From assembly GCF_015680235.1 (NCBI RefSeq), contig NZ_JADLJL010000017.1, forward strand, positions 32,478 through 96,477: a DNA stretch of 64,000 nt. The letters run 5' to 3'. The notes under the pieces are model-generated. The model did no database searches. It saw only the letters and a program-made list of their open reading frames with translations, and had not been told where the DNA came from. Positions 33,676-43,700 of this stretch are shown piece by piece. The number at the start of each line of letters is the position of its first letter. Positions within the stretch are counted from its first letter, which is position 1. The stretch is from Pseudomonas guariconensis (GTDB taxonomy: Bacteria > Pseudomonadota > Gammaproteobacteria > Pseudomonadales > Pseudomonadaceae). The position numbers and the translations under genes were made by a program.

Positions 33676-34140
33676 ATGCACTGTCCCTTTTGCGGTGCCA
33701 ACGACACCAAGGTCATCGACTCGCGCCTGGTCGCCGAGGGCGAACAGGTGCGTCGCCGCCGTGAGTGCGTCGCCTGCGGCGAGCGCTTCACCACCTTCGA
33801 GACCGCCGAGCTGGTCCTGCCACGGCTGATCAAGCAGGACGGCACGCGCCAGCCTTTCGACGAAGAAAAACTCCGTGCTGGCATGCAGCGGGCGCTGGAA
33901 AAGCGTCCGGTCAGCGTCGAGCGCCTGGAAGCGGCCCTGGCGCACATCAAGCACAAGCTGCGTGCCACCGGCGAACGCGAGGTCAAGTCGCTGGTGGTCG
34001 GCGAGCTGGTGATGGCCGAGCTGCGCAAGCTCGATGAAGTCGCCTATATCCGCTTTGCATCGGTCTACCGGCGCTTCCAGGACCTCGACGAGTTCCGCGA
34101 GGAAATCGACCGCCTGGCCCGGGAACCGGCCAAGGAATGA
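33676..34140 (+). CDS. nrdR: Transcriptional repressor NrdR
   Basis: 154 residues from ATG 33676: [19 protein letters not shown] begins a zinc ribbon (CPFC ... CVACGERF), followed by an ATP-cone domain (residues ~49-139). NrdR represses ribonucleotide reductase genes in response to nucleotide state. It is the first gene before ribD, whose ATG overlaps its stop; this nrdR-ribD linkage is conserved in proteobacteria. Confidence 0.96.
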   Translation: MHCPFCGANDTKVIDSRLVAEGEQVRRRRECVACGERFTTFETAELVLPRLIKQDGTRQPFDEEKLRAGMQRALEKRPVSVERLEAALAHIKHKLRATGEREVKSLVVGELVMAELRKLDEVAYIRFASVYRRFQDLDEFREEIDRLAREPAKE

Positions 34141-35273
34141 CCATGCCGAGCCAAGCCGCCATTCTCGACGCCCATTACATGGCGCGCGCCCTGGAACTGG
34201 CCCGCAAGGGCCTGTACAGCACGCACCCGAACCCGCGCGTAGGCTGCGTGATCGTGCGTGACGGGAAGGTGGTGGGTGAAGGCTGGCACGTGCGGGCCGG
34301 CGAGCCCCATGCCGAGGTCCACGCCCTGCGCCAGGCCGGCGAGCGCGCACGCGGCGCTTGCGCCTATGTGACGCTCGAGCCGTGCAGCCACCATGGTCGT
34401 ACGCCGCCCTGCGCCGAGGCGCTGGTCAAGGCCGGTGTGGCTCGGGTAGTGGCCGCCATGCAGGACCCCAACCCGCAAGTGGCCGGCCAGGGCCTGCGGC
34501 GTCTGGCCGAGGCCGGTATCGAGGTCAGCAGCGGCGTGCTCGAAGCCGAGGCTCGCGCACTCAACCCGGGCTTTCTCAAGCGCATGGAGCATGGCCTGCC
34601 GTTCGTGCGAGCCAAGCTCGCCATGAGCCTGGACGGCCGCACCGCCATGGCCAGCGGCGAGAGCCAGTGGATCACCGGCCCTGCCGCCCGCGCCGCGGTG
34701 CAGCGCCTGCGTGCCCGTTCCAGCGTGGTGCTGACCAGCGCCGAAAGCGTGCTGGCCGACAACGCACGCATGACCGTGCGCGGCGCCGAGTTGGGGCTGG
34801 ACGCCGAAACCACCGCCCTGGCCCTGGCCCGGCCGCCCCTGCGCGTGCTGGTCGATGGCCGCCTGCGCCTGCCGCTGGAGGCGCCGTTCTTCCAGGCCGG
34901 CCCTGCACTGGTGATAACCGCCTGCGCAGACGACCCGCGTTATGCTCAGGCCGGCCATGAGCTGCTGTGCCTGCCCGGTGACGCCGGCCGTGTCGACCTG
35001 TCTGGCCTGCTGCAGATCCTGGCCGCCCGTGGTGTCAACGAGGTCCTGCTGGAAGCCGGCGCCGGCCTGGTCGGCGCCTTCGCGCGCCTGGGCCTGGTGG
35101 ACGAGTTCCAGCTGTTCGTCGCCGGCACGTTCCTCGGCAGCACCGCGCGCCCGCTGCTGGACTGGCCGTTGGCGCAGATGGCCGAGGCGCCGCGCCTCAA
35201 GATCACCGAGGTGCGCGCGGTCGGCGATGACTGGCGGATCACGGCCATCCCCTTGCCGGCCTCCGGCGTATAA
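34137..35273 (+). CDS. ribD: Bifunctional riboflavin deaminase/reductase RibD
   Basis: 378 residues. The N-terminal deaminase domain has the zinc motif HAEVHAL and [15 protein letters not shown] (about 59-95); the C-terminal reductase domain starts near residue 150 ([15 protein letters not shown]) with the NADPH-binding region toward the C-terminus. It performs the second and third steps of riboflavin synthesis. The ATG overlaps the nrdR stop (ATGA). Confidence 0.96.
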   Translation: MTMPSQAAILDAHYMARALELARKGLYSTHPNPRVGCVIVRDGKVVGEGWHVRAGEPHAEVHALRQAGERARGACAYVTLEPCSHHGRTPPCAEALVKAGVARVVAAMQDPNPQVAGQGLRRLAEAGIEVSSGVLEAEARALNPGFLKRMEHGLPFVRAKLAMSLDGRTAMASGESQWITGPAARAAVQRLRARSSVVLTSAESVLADNARMTVRGAELGLDAETTALALARPPLRVLVDGRLRLPLEAPFFQAGPALVITACADDPRYAQAGHELLCLPGDAGRVDLSGLLQILAARGVNEVLLEAGAGLVGAFARLGLVDEFQLFVAGTFLGSTARPLLDWPLAQMAEAPRLKITEVRAVGDDWRITAIPLPASGV

Positions 35274-35316
35274 TGCCCGGCTTGCCACGCGCAGCCCTGT
35301 TCCCGAGGAGGACACC

Positions 35317-35982
35317 ATGTTCACCGGCATCATCGAATCCATCGGCACCATCCGCAGCCTGACCCCCAAGGGCGGTGACGTGCGCCTCTATGTAGAAACC
35401 GGCAAGCTCGACCTGGGCGACGTCAAGCTGGGCGACAGCATCGCCGTCAACGGCGTCTGCCTGACCGCCGTGGAGTTGCCCGGCGATGGCTTCTGGGCCG
35501 ACGTCAGCGTCGAGACCCTCAAGCGCACCGCCATGGTCGACCTCAAGAGCGGCAGCCGGGTCAACCTGGAAAAGGCCCTGACCCCCACCACCCGGTTGGG
35601 CGGCCACCTGGTCAGCGGCCACGTCGACGGCGTCGGCGAGATCATTTCGCGCAGCGATAACGCGCGCGCCATCCAGTTCCGCGTGCGTGCGCCCAAGGAG
35701 CTGGCCAAGTACATCGCCCACAAAGGGTCGATCACCGTCGACGGCACCAGCCTGACGGTCAATGAGGTCGATGGCGCCGAGTTCGAGCTGACCATCGTCC
35801 CGCACACCCTGTCCGAAACCATCATGGCCGACTACCGCGCAGGTCGTCGGGTCAACCTTGAGGTCGACCTGCTGGCCCGTTACCTGGAGCGTCTGCTGCT
35901 GGGCGACAAGGCTGCCGAGTCGAGCAAGGGCAGTGGCATCACCGAAAGCTTCCTGGCCGCCAACGGCTACCTGAAATCCTGA
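35317..35982 (+). CDS. ribE: Riboflavin synthase alpha chain
   Basis: 221 residues beginning MFTGIIESIGTI, the invariant N-terminus of riboflavin synthase, with two tandem lumazine-binding domains (residues ~1-97 and 98-200, the second starting GHLVSGHVDGVGEI). It dismutates two lumazines to riboflavin. A CGAGGAGG ribosome-binding site precedes the ATG. Called ribC or ribE in different species. Confidence 0.96.
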   Translation: MFTGIIESIGTIRSLTPKGGDVRLYVETGKLDLGDVKLGDSIAVNGVCLTAVELPGDGFWADVSVETLKRTAMVDLKSGSRVNLEKALTPTTRLGGHLVSGHVDGVGEIISRSDNARAIQFRVRAPKELAKYIAHKGSITVDGTSLTVNEVDGAEFELTIVPHTLSETIMADYRAGRRVNLEVDLLARYLERLLLGDKAAESSKGSGITESFLAANGYLKS

Positions 35983-36000
35983 TTGAGAAGGGGGTGCCGA

Positions 36001-37092
36001 GTGGCGCTCAACAGCATCGAAGAGCTGGTGGAAGACATCCGCCAGGGCAAAATGGTCATTCTCATGGACGACGAAGACCGTGAGAACGAAGGCGACATCA
36101 TCATGGCTGCCGAGTGCTGCCAGGCCGAGCATATCAACTTCATGGCCAAGCACGCCCGCGGCCTGATCTGCATGCCGATGACCCGCGAGCGCTGCGAAAC
36201 GCTCAAGCTGCCGCTGATGGCGCCACGCAACGGTTCTGGCTTCGGCACCAAGTTCACCGTGTCGATCGAGGCCGCCGAGGGTGTCACCACCGGCATTTCC
36301 GCTGCCGACCGCGCGCGCACCGTGCAGGTGGCCGCCGCCCGTGATGCCAAGGCCGACGACATCGTCAGCCCCGGCCACATCTTCCCGCTGATGGCCCAGG
36401 CCGGTGGCACCCTGGCCCGTGCCGGGCACACCGAAGCGGCCTGCGACCTGGCGCGCATGGCTGGTTTCGAGCCCAGTGGCGTGATCTGCGAAGTGATGAA
36501 CGACGACGGCACCATGGCCCGTCGCCCGGAGCTGGAGGCCTTCGCCGCCGAGCACGGCCTGAAGATCGGCACCATCGCCGACCTGATCCACTACCGCATG
36601 ATCCACGAGCGCACCGTACAGCGCATCGCCGAACAGCCGCTGGACAGCGAGCTGGGCCAGTTCAACCTGGTCACCTACCGCGACGCGGTGGAAGGCGATG
36701 TACACATGGCCCTGACCCTCGGTGACATCCGCGCCGAAGAGCCGACCCTGGTGCGCGTGCACAACATGGACCCGCTGCGTGACCTGCTGCTGGTCAAGCA
36801 ACCGGGCCGTTGGAGCCTGCGTGCGGCGATGAGCGCCGTGGCCGAGGCCGGCAGCGGCGTGGTGCTGCTGCTGGGCCACCCGCTCGATGGCGACGTGCTG
36901 CTGGCACACATCCGCGAAAGCGCCGGCGATGCGCAGCCCAAGGCCCCGACCACCTATAGCACCGTCGGTGCCGGTTCGCAGATCCTGCGTGACCTGGGCG
37001 TGCGCAAGATGCGCCTGATGAGCTCGCCGATGAAGTTCAACGCGATATCCGGATTCGATCTGGAAGTTGTAGAATACGTGCCCTCCGAGTGA
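36001..37092 (+). CDS. ribB: DHBP synthase fused to degenerate GTP cyclohydrolase II domain (RibBX)
   Basis: 363 residues from GTG 36001 (AAGGGGG upstream). The N-terminal ~200 residues are a DHBP synthase with DDEDRENEGD and the GHTEAACDLARMAG region. The C-terminal domain keeps the overall GTP cyclohydrolase II fold pattern. However, the zinc site is gone: the family motif SECLTGD...CDCG reads HNMDPLRDLLLVKQPG here, and RQEGRGIGL is also absent. It therefore makes DHBP but should not hydrolyse GTP; the separate ribA supplies that activity. Start choice is by ribosome-binding site and homology; an in-frame extension of six codons exists. Confidence 0.92.
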   Translation: MALNSIEELVEDIRQGKMVILMDDEDRENEGDIIMAAECCQAEHINFMAKHARGLICMPMTRERCETLKLPLMAPRNGSGFGTKFTVSIEAAEGVTTGISAADRARTVQVAAARDAKADDIVSPGHIFPLMAQAGGTLARAGHTEAACDLARMAGFEPSGVICEVMNDDGTMARRPELEAFAAEHGLKIGTIADLIHYRMIHERTVQRIAEQPLDSELGQFNLVTYRDAVEGDVHMALTLGDIRAEEPTLVRVHNMDPLRDLLLVKQPGRWSLRAAMSAVAEAGSGVVLLLGHPLDGDVLLAHIRESAGDAQPKAPTTYSTVGAGSQILRDLGVRKMRLMSSPMKFNAISGFDLEVVEYVPSE

Positions 37093-37183
37093 CACAGGCG
37101 TAACTGTCGTCCTGCCGCTCGTGTCCAAACCCTCCCGCAGGCCGCGTGTGCGCGGCCTCGCTCTTTAAGATGAGAACACCGGA

Positions 37184-37660
37184 ATGACCCTGAAGACCAT
37201 CGAAGGTACCTTCATCGCCCCCAAAGGTCGCTATGCTTTGGTGGTTGGCCGCTTCAACAGCTTCGTCGTCGAAAGCCTGGTAAGCGGTGCCGTTGATGCC
37301 CTGGTACGCCATGGCGTCAGCGAAAGCGACATCACTATCATCCGTGCCCCGGGCGCCTTCGAGATCCCGCTGGTTGCACAGAAAGTCGCCCAGCAAGGTG
37401 AATATGACGCGATCGTCGCCCTGGGTGCGGTGATCCGTGGTGGTACCCCGCATTTCGAATACGTGGCGGGCGAGTGCACCAAGGGCCTGGCCCAGGTGTC
37501 CATGGAGTTCGGTGTTCCGGTGGCCTTCGGCGTCCTGACCGTCGACTCCATCGAACAGGCCATCGAGCGTTCCGGCACCAAGGCTGGCAACAAAGGTGCC
37601 GAAGCTGCCCTGTCCGCCCTGGAAATGGTCAGCCTGCTGGCGCAGTTGGAGGCCAAGTGA
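37184..37660 (+). CDS. ribH: 6,7-dimethyl-8-ribityllumazine synthase
   Basis: 158 residues starting [21 protein letters not shown], with the conserved GAFEIP substrate segment and [10 protein letters not shown]. It condenses DHBP with the ribityl-uracil intermediate. It precedes nusB with a GTGA stop/start overlap, the classical ribH-nusB pair. Confidence 0.97.
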   Translation: MTLKTIEGTFIAPKGRYALVVGRFNSFVVESLVSGAVDALVRHGVSESDITIIRAPGAFEIPLVAQKVAQQGEYDAIVALGAVIRGGTPHFEYVAGECTKGLAQVSMEFGVPVAFGVLTVDSIEQAIERSGTKAGNKGAEAALSALEMVSLLAQLEAK

Positions 37661-38157
37661 TTAGCGACGAAAGCGATCGTTTCAACCCGCGCGAGCCACG
37701 CGCGGCGGATGCTGGCAAGCCCTCCAAGAGCGCCAAGCGCCGCGAAGCCCGCAAGCTCGCGACCCAGGCCCTCTACCAGTGGCACATGGCCCAGCATTCG
37801 CTGAACGAGATCGAGGCTCAGTTCCGGGTCGACAACGATTTCTCCGATATCGATGGCGCCTATTTCCGCGAGATCCTGCATGGGGTCCCGGCGATCAAGG
37901 GCGAAATCGACAAGGCCCTGGCTCCATGCCTGGACCTGCCGCTGGAGGAGCTCGACCCGGTCGAGCTGGCGGTGCTGCGCCTGTCCACCTGGGAGTTCAT
38001 CAAGCGCGTCGACGTACCGTACCGCGTGGTGATCAACGAAGGTGTCGAGCTGGCCAAGGTCTTCGGTGCCACCGACGGCCACAAGTTCGTCAACGGTGTG
38101 CTGGACAAGCTCGCGCCGACTCTGCGTGACGCGGAAGTCAAGGCGGCCAAGCGCTGA
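37657..38157 (+). CDS. nusB: Transcription antitermination factor NusB
   Basis: 166 residues from GTG 37657 overlapping the ribH stop. After a basic N-terminus, [17 protein letters not shown] begins the all-helical NusB domain, ending with [11 protein letters not shown]. NusB with NusE binds boxA RNA in rRNA antitermination. Position behind ribH is conserved. Confidence 0.95.
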   Translation: MISDESDRFNPREPRAADAGKPSKSAKRREARKLATQALYQWHMAQHSLNEIEAQFRVDNDFSDIDGAYFREILHGVPAIKGEIDKALAPCLDLPLEELDPVELAVLRLSTWEFIKRVDVPYRVVINEGVELAKVFGATDGHKFVNGVLDKLAPTLRDAEVKAAKR

Positions 38158-38175
38158 TCGCGGCGCCGACCGACC

Positions 38176-39138
38176 ATGGGTGAGTTCGAGCTGATCCGTC
38201 ATTACTTCGCCGCTGCGGCCTGTGCGCAGGGCGGCGAAGGTGTGGTCCTCGGCATCGGTGACGACTGCGCCCTGCTGGAGCTGCCTGCTGGCGAGCAGTT
38301 GGCGGTGTCCACCGATACCCTGGTCGAAGGCGTGCATTTTCCTGTCGCCTGCGACCCCCTGCTGCTCGGCCAGCGCTCGCTGGCCGTGGCGGTCAGCGAC
38401 CTCGCGGCCATGGGGGCCGACCCCATCGGCTTCACCCTCGCCCTGACCCTGCCCCAGGTCGGTGCCGACTGGCTCCGGCAGTATGCCGATGGCCTGAACC
38501 GCATGGCCTTGCGCTGTGGCGTCAGCCTGATCGGTGGCGACACCACCCGTGGCCCCCTGGCTATCACCGTGACTGTATTCGGCAAGGCGCCTGCAGGGCA
38601 GGCCCTGCGCCGCAGCGGTGCAAGGCCGGGCGACCTGCTGTGTGTGGGCGGTTACCTGGGCAATGCGGCCGGAGCCCTGCCGCTGGTGCTGGGCGAACGC
38701 ACGGCGCCGGCCGAGGTCGCCGAACCGTTGTTGGCCCAGTACTGGTCGCCCTTGCCCCAGCTTGCTCTGGGCCAACTGTTGCGTGGCCGGGCTACGGCGG
38801 CGCTGGATATATCCGACGGGCTGCTGGCCGACTGCGGGCATATCGCCAAGGCTTCTGGTGTCGCGCTCCAGGTAAATGCCGAGCAGGTACCGGTCTCGCC
38901 CGCCCTGCAGACCTTCCTCGGCCAGGAGGCGGCCTTGCATGCCGCGCTGACCGGTGGCGACGACTACGTGTTGGCATTCACTGTGCCTGAGGCGCAACTT
39001 TCATCCCTGCCTGATCCTGGCGTCATCCATGTCATCGGCCGTGTGCTCGAAGGACAGGGCGTGACGCTGCGCGACGGGCAGGGCCAGGACATCACCCCGG
39101 CGCAACGGGGTTACCAACATTTTAGGGAGACACCGTGA
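38176..39138 (+). CDS. thiL: Thiamine-monophosphate kinase
   Basis: 320 residues starting MGEFELIRHYF, with the ATP/Mg-binding GIGDDCALLE (near 33-42) and ISDGLLADCGHIA. It phosphorylates thiamine monophosphate to the active diphosphate. It overlaps pgpA by GTGA, as in many gammaproteobacteria. Confidence 0.95.
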   Translation: MGEFELIRHYFAAAACAQGGEGVVLGIGDDCALLELPAGEQLAVSTDTLVEGVHFPVACDPLLLGQRSLAVAVSDLAAMGADPIGFTLALTLPQVGADWLRQYADGLNRMALRCGVSLIGGDTTRGPLAITVTVFGKAPAGQALRRSGARPGDLLCVGGYLGNAAGALPLVLGERTAPAEVAEPLLAQYWSPLPQLALGQLLRGRATAALDISDGLLADCGHIAKASGVALQVNAEQVPVSPALQTFLGQEAALHAALTGGDDYVLAFTVPEAQLSSLPDPGVIHVIGRVLEGQGVTLRDGQGQDITPAQRGYQHFRETP

Positions 39139-39638
39139 CCGACCACCCCAACCAGGTGCCTGCGGAGTTCGTTCCGCCTTCGGTCTGGCGCAACCCCTGG
39201 CACTTCATCGCCTTCGGCTTCGGCTCCGGTACCTTGCCCAAGGCGCCCGGCACCTGGGGCTCGCTGGTGGCGCTGCCGTTCATCCCGCTCTGGCAGATGC
39301 TGCCGGACTGGGGCTACTGGCTGCTGCTGGGCATCACCATGCTGTTCGGCTTCTGGCTGTGCGGCAAGGTCGCCAACGACCTGCGTGTGCACGACCACGA
39401 AGGCATCGTCTGGGACGAGATGGTCGGCATGTGGATCACCCTGTGGCTGGTGCCGGAGGGTTGGCAGTGGTTGTTGGCGGGGTTCCTGATGTTCCGCTTC
39501 TTCGACATCCTCAAGCCCTGGCCGATCCGCTGGGTCGACCGCCACGTGCATGGCGGCGTCGGGATCATGCTCGACGATATCCTGGCCGGTGTGTTCGCCT
39601 GGCTGGGCATGCAAGTGCTGGTATGGGTGGTTGCTTGA
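39135..39638 (+). CDS. pgpA: Phosphatidylglycerophosphatase A
   Basis: 167 residues from GTG 39135. The core has FGFGSGTLPKAPGTWGSL and the acidic WDEMVGMWI segment, the PgpA signature, with hydrophobic membrane helices between. It removes phosphate from phosphatidylglycerophosphate to make phosphatidylglycerol in the inner membrane. Confidence 0.95.
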   Translation: MTDHPNQVPAEFVPPSVWRNPWHFIAFGFGSGTLPKAPGTWGSLVALPFIPLWQMLPDWGYWLLLGITMLFGFWLCGKVANDLRVHDHEGIVWDEMVGMWITLWLVPEGWQWLLAGFLMFRFFDILKPWPIRWVDRHVHGGVGIMLDDILAGVFAWLGMQVLVWVVA

Positions 39639-39654
39639 TCCAACGCTGATCCCC

Positions 39655-39812
39655 TGTAGGAGCGGCCTTGCGCCGCGAAGGGCCGCGCAGCGGCCCAACC
39701 GCCGGCAAGCCGGCTCCCACCGCCCCTGCGCTAACGGCGTACCTGTTGGAGCGGCTTGTCCTGCGATCAAGGGCGACGATGATATCGAGCCCGGCCCAAT
39801 CGCGGGACAAGG
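39655..39812. repeat. REP cluster between pgpA and ribA
   Basis: Several REP units are visible: TAGGAGCGGCCTTGCGCCGC (~39658), GCCGGCAAGCCGGCTCCCAC (~39701), GGAGCGGCTTGTCCTGCGAT (~39748) and a partial inverted CAATCGCGGGACAAG (~39798). The remaining bases to 39937 are AT-rich with GGAGCACAAC before ribA and should hold its promoter. Confidence 0.85.
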
Positions 39813-39937
39813 GGGGCGAGCTCGAAGCCCAACCATCAAACTTTTCGATCTTAAGCGGCGATATTCAGCCTGCGCATGGGTGGCAACCTGCTGATACAAT
39901 CGGGCAATTGGAACTGCTTATTTTTTAGGAGCACAAC

Positions 39938-40552
39938 GTGCCCGTCGTCTTTGTCGCCGCCTCGAAACTCCCGACTCCCTTCGCGATCTTCACCATGCAT
40001 GGCTTTCTCGACGAAGCCACGGGCCGTGAGCATGTAGTGCTCAGCCTGGGTGATATCGCCGACGGCGAGCCGGTGCTGGGGCGCCTGCATTCCGAATGCC
40101 TGACTGGTGATGCGCTGTTTAGCCAGCGCTGCGATTGCGGCTCGCAACTGGAGGCCGCGTTGCAGGCCATCGCCCGTGAAGGCCGTGGCGTGCTGCTGTA
40201 TCTGCGCCAGGAAGGCCGTGGCATTGGTTTGCTGAACAAGATCCGCGCCTACGAGCTGCAGGATGGCGGTGCCGACACCGTCGAGGCCAACGAACGCCTG
40301 GGCTTCGCCGCCGACCAGCGCGACTATGCCATGTGCCAGCCCATGCTCGAGCACCTGGGGGTAGGCTCGCTGCGTCTGATGACCAACAACCCGCGCAAGG
40401 TCAAGGCCCTGACCGACATGGGCATCAAGGTCGCCGAGCGCGTGCCGCTGCACACTGGCCACAACCCGCACAACCGTCTCTACCTGGCCACCAAGGCCGG
40501 CAAGCTTGGCCACATGATGGGCAACGAACACCAGGGCGAGCCGCAGGCGTGA
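39938..40552 (+). CDS. ribA: GTP cyclohydrolase II
   Basis: 204 residues from GTG 39938, preceded by AGGAG. It carries the full catalytic set missing from RibBX: zinc ligands Cys54, Cys65 and Cys67 in [17 protein letters not shown], and [14 protein letters not shown]. It opens GTP, the first step of riboflavin synthesis. Its stop overlaps the next small gene by GTGA. Confidence 0.97.
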   Translation: MPVVFVAASKLPTPFAIFTMHGFLDEATGREHVVLSLGDIADGEPVLGRLHSECLTGDALFSQRCDCGSQLEAALQAIAREGRGVLLYLRQEGRGIGLLNKIRAYELQDGGADTVEANERLGFAADQRDYAMCQPMLEHLGVGSLRLMTNNPRKVKALTDMGIKVAERVPLHTGHNPHNRLYLATKAGKLGHMMGNEHQGEPQA

Positions 40553-40968
40553 CCCGCAGCCAGGTGAAGCGGCGCCTGGCGCTGGCGTGGTGGCAATACC
40601 TGGCGGTAGGCCTGGTGCCGCTGCCGGTGATGGCGTGGGCCTTCGGTGGCGGCGATACCTTGATCCCTGTCCTGGCCATGCCGCTGTTCATCGCCGGCGC
40701 TGCCTCCATGTTCCTCAGCCTGCCGCGTTTCGGCGCCTACAAGCGTGCCTTGATCGCCACTTCGAAGGCCCTCGGCTCGCCCGAGGAGCCCCAGGCATGG
40801 ATCGAGCTGGCAGGAGTGCGACGCATGGCCATGCTGTTCGCCTGTTTCCCTGCCTGGGTGGCGGCACTTTCGGTGCTGGTCGGCTTGGAGGCGGTGCCGC
40901 AGATTCTTCTGGCACTGTCCACCGTGGTGCTGCTCTACCTGTACCGCATCCCCCGCCAGCTGGGCTGA
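40549..40968 (+). CDS. Small hypothetical membrane protein
   Basis: 139 residues from GTG 40549, overlapping ribA at one end and the cobalamin-type binding protein at the other, so it is part of one transcript. Hydrophobic segments lie at about residues 16-33, 37-57 and 88-133 (last one long, likely two helices). No family motif is recognised; some relatives are labelled MFS transporter, but it is far too short for that. Confidence 0.7.
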   Translation: MTRSQVKRRLALAWWQYLAVGLVPLPVMAWAFGGGDTLIPVLAMPLFIAGAASMFLSLPRFGAYKRALIATSKALGSPEEPQAWIELAGVRRMAMLFACFPAWVAALSVLVGLEAVPQILLALSTVVLLYLYRIPRQLG

Positions 40969-41780
40969 TGCGCATTCTTTTCTGCCTGCTGGCCCTGTTG
41001 GCCTTCGGCGTCAAGGCCGAAGGCGTTTCTCGGGTGGTCAGCCTGGCCCCTTCGATGACCGAGATCATGCTTGAGCTGCATGCCGACGACTTGTTGGTGG
41101 GTGTGCTCGACGGTGGCCAGCGACCGGCGTCACTGCAGGGCCTGCCTTCGGTAGGGCGGTACAGTCAGCTCGACATGGAGCGCCTGCTCAGCCTTGCACC
41201 CGACCTGTTGTTGTTGTGGCCCGACAGCGTGGCGCCGGCCCAGCGCGAACAGCTCAGGCGCCTAGGCATCCCGACTTTCGTCGGCGAGCCCAAGGACATC
41301 GACCAGTTGATCGGGCAGATCGGAGCCATTGGCCAGCGGGTAGGGCGTGCCGAGCGAGGCCGGCAATACGCGGCCGCCTTGCGCGAGCGGCTGCAGGGGT
41401 TGCGCGAGCAGTACCGGCGACAACAGCCGCTGCGGGTGTTCTACCAGGTGTGGGACCGACCGCTGTACACCCTCGGCGGGCAGCAGATCGTCAGTGATGC
41501 GTTGGAGGTCTGCGGTGCGCGGAATGTGTTTGCCGACCTCACCCAACCTGCGCCCCAGGTGAGCGTGGAGTCCGTGCTGTTGCGCGATCCGCAGGTGATC
41601 CTCGCCGGCGACCAGGCCCAACTGGCCAGCTGGAAGGCCTGGCGCACCCTCGATGCGGTGGCCAATGACCGCTTGCTGGTAGTGCCCGACAAGGGGCTGG
41701 AACGCCCCAGCGGCCAGATGATCGAGGCCACGGCGCGCCTGTGCGAGCTGCTTGCGGCTAGAGCGCCGGCGTCCAGGTGA
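40968..41780 (+). CDS. Cobalamin/iron-siderophore-type periplasmic binding protein (BtuF-like)
   Basis: 270 residues from ATG 40968, which overlaps the preceding stop. [21 protein letters not shown] is a signal peptide. The mature part follows the helical-backbone class III binding fold: VVSLAPSMTEIMLELHADDLLVGV near the start, LAPDLLLLWPDSV, and a C-terminal lobe from VFYQVWDRPLYTLGGQQ. The convergent BtuB-type receptor supports vitamin B12 or a related corrinoid as ligand. No btuC or btuD is present in the window. Confidence 0.85.
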   Translation: MRILFCLLALLAFGVKAEGVSRVVSLAPSMTEIMLELHADDLLVGVLDGGQRPASLQGLPSVGRYSQLDMERLLSLAPDLLLLWPDSVAPAQREQLRRLGIPTFVGEPKDIDQLIGQIGAIGQRVGRAERGRQYAAALRERLQGLREQYRRQQPLRVFYQVWDRPLYTLGGQQIVSDALEVCGARNVFADLTQPAPQVSVESVLLRDPQVILAGDQAQLASWKAWRTLDAVANDRLLVVPDKGLERPSGQMIEATARLCELLAARAPASR

Positions 41781-43602
41781 CGCTCAGCAGCCAGGTGCGG
41801 CCTTCTTCGCGGTAGCCGTAGTTGGTGCCCTGATAGTTGTAGTGGGTGCGGCTGTACTGTTTGTCCAGCAGGTTGTCCAGCTTCAGATCGAGCTTCAGTT
41901 CACGGCTTGCCGCCCAGCTTCCACGCAGGCCCAAGGTGCCATAGCCGGCAATTGGGTCGGTATTGGCTTCATCGTTGTAGCTGCTGCTGGCTGCTTGCCA
42001 GGTGGCGCCAACGGCGAAACGGTCGAACTGACGGTCGAGATCCAGGCTCAAGGTACGCCGCGCCCGGCGCGACAGGGTATGACCGTTCTCGCGGTTACGC
42101 GGGTCGGTCAGCGCCAGGGCCAACTGCGATGTCCAGCCGTTCCACTCCTGGCTTAGCGCCATCTCGAAGCCGTTGATGCGAGCCGAGCCTACGTTTTCTG
42201 GCTGGACGCTGTATTCGATCGCGTCACGCAGGTCGGTACGATACAGCGACGTTTCCAGTTTGCTGCTGTCGCTTAATTGGCTGCGCCATTGAAGCTCATA
42301 ACTCTTCGAATGTTCGGGTTTCAGGCCTGGGTTGTTGTAGCCGGGAAAATATAGATCGTTGAAAGTGGGTGCCCGGAAGCCTTCGCTGTATGACAGCAGC
42401 ACGTCGTTGTTCGCATCGAACGGTACAGTCAGGCTGCCGCTCCAGGTGGTTTGCCCACCGAATTGCTGGTTCTTGTCGTGGCGCAGGCCCAACTCGGTGG
42501 AAAAATCTTCGCCACGAAAACGATGTTGGGCAAATACCGCGCGATTCCAGCGGCTGTCCTCGGTGAAGTCGGCACTGGCATGGACGCGGTCTTCGTACCA
42601 GTCGCCGCCCAAGAGCAGATTGTTGCGCTCGTCCAAGGCCACGGTGTTCTGCCAGGTGGCCTGGTCGCGGTAGGTATTGAACGGGAAGCTCGAGTGGCTG
42701 AGCTTGTCCCGGCTGTCGTCGCGGTTCTCGCTGTGAGCCACTTCGAGCCGGGTGTTCCATTGCTCGGTCACTTGGGTATCCAGATAGCTTCCGATACTGC
42801 TGACGGCGAAGTTCGAATAGGGCTCTTGCGGGCTGAACCCGCGTGGCTCGTCGTACTCGTGGCGCCCACGGCTATCAAGCACATTCACTCCCGCCTCGAA
42901 TCGCTCGCCAAACGTATGGCTCAGGCTCAGGTTGAACGACTTGTTGCGATAGGCATCGTGATCGCTGTCACTGGCGAACGAAGGCCCGGTCGAGTCGATG
43001 CCCGCGGTTTCGTCCAGGCTGGCCCCCAGGTTGAAACGGGTCGCGCCGTTGCCGCCGGAGAGCCCCAGGCTTCGCTGGAACGTCTGGTTGCTGCCCGCCG
43101 CCAGGCGCAGGCGCGGCTGCAGGCCTGGGCCATTGCCACGGCGGGTGAAGATCTGGATGACTCCGCCAATGGCATCGCTGCCATAGATGGCCGAACGCGA
43201 GCCACGCAACACCTCGACCCGCTCGATCTGGTCGATGTCGAGAAACTGCAGGCCGCTGTCGCCGGAGGTGGCGTTGGCGATGCGCACGCCATCGACCAGT
43301 ACCAGGGTTTGGGCGGCCTTGGTACCGCGGATGAAGATCCCCGGCAGGCTGCCTCGACCACCGGTAGGCGCCACTTGTACGCCCGGCACGCGGCTCAGCA
43401 GATCGGTGACGTTGGAAGGCTGCAGGCGATCGATATCCGTACGGGTGAACACCGTGTTCGCGGCACTGGTGGCGCTGCGTGATTCGACCTGGCGGCTGGC
43501 GCTGACCAGTACGTCGGGGAGCTTGAGGGCGTCGTCGCGGCCCGGCTCGGCGGCCAGCAGCGGAAGAGGGAGGCAGAGCAGGGCGAAGGCAGGGGATTTC
43601 AT
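41758..43602 (-). CDS. btuB: TonB-dependent vitamin B12 receptor (BtuB-like)
   Basis: 614 residues from ATG 43602 with signal MKSPAFALLCLPLPLLAAEP. The TonB-box-like LPDVLVSA is followed by a plug domain (IDRLQPSNVTDLLSRVPGVQV, IFIRGTKAAQTLVLVDGVR) and a 22-strand barrel ending WLLSVTWTPAL. The plug sequence is BtuB-like. Its 3' end overlaps the convergent binding-protein gene by 23 bp. No cobalamin riboswitch could be found in the short REP-filled leader. ATG 43614 is an alternative start; a longer frame crosses a REP and is spurious. Confidence 0.9.
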   Translation of the reverse strand: MKSPAFALLCLPLPLLAAEPGRDDALKLPDVLVSASRQVESRSATSAANTVFTRTDIDRLQPSNVTDLLSRVPGVQVAPTGGRGSLPGIFIRGTKAAQTLVLVDGVRIANATSGDSGLQFLDIDQIERVEVLRGSRSAIYGSDAIGGVIQIFTRRGNGPGLQPRLRLAAGSNQTFQRSLGLSGGNGATRFNLGASLDETAGIDSTGPSFASDSDHDAYRNKSFNLSLSHTFGERFEAGVNVLDSRGRHEYDEPRGFSPQEPYSNFAVSSIGSYLDTQVTEQWNTRLEVAHSENRDDSRDKLSHSSFPFNTYRDQATWQNTVALDERNNLLLGGDWYEDRVHASADFTEDSRWNRAVFAQHRFRGEDFSTELGLRHDKNQQFGGQTTWSGSLTVPFDANNDVLLSYSEGFRAPTFNDLYFPGYNNPGLKPEHSKSYELQWRSQLSDSSKLETSLYRTDLRDAIEYSVQPENVGSARINGFEMALSQEWNGWTSQLALALTDPRNRENGHTLSRRARRTLSLDLDRQFDRFAVGATWQAASSSYNDEANTDPIAGYGTLGLRGSWAASRELKLDLKLDNLLDKQYSRTHYNYQGTNYGYREEGRTWLLSVTWTPAL

Positions 43603-43634
43603 TGACTGTTCCATTTTTCGAGGGCTGCGCCTTC

Positions 43635-43700
43635 GATCACGGCACAAGGCCGCTCCTACAGGGGCCACGCAGCCCTGTAGGAGCGGCCTTGTGCCGCGAT
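43635..43700. repeat. Inverted REP pair between btuB and dxs
   Basis: ATCACGGCACAAGGCCGCTC (43636-43655) and its near-perfect inverted partner GAGCGGCCTTGTGCCGCGAT (43681-43700), within the ~120-bp gap that must also hold the btuB promoter and the dxs 3' end. Confidence 0.87.
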
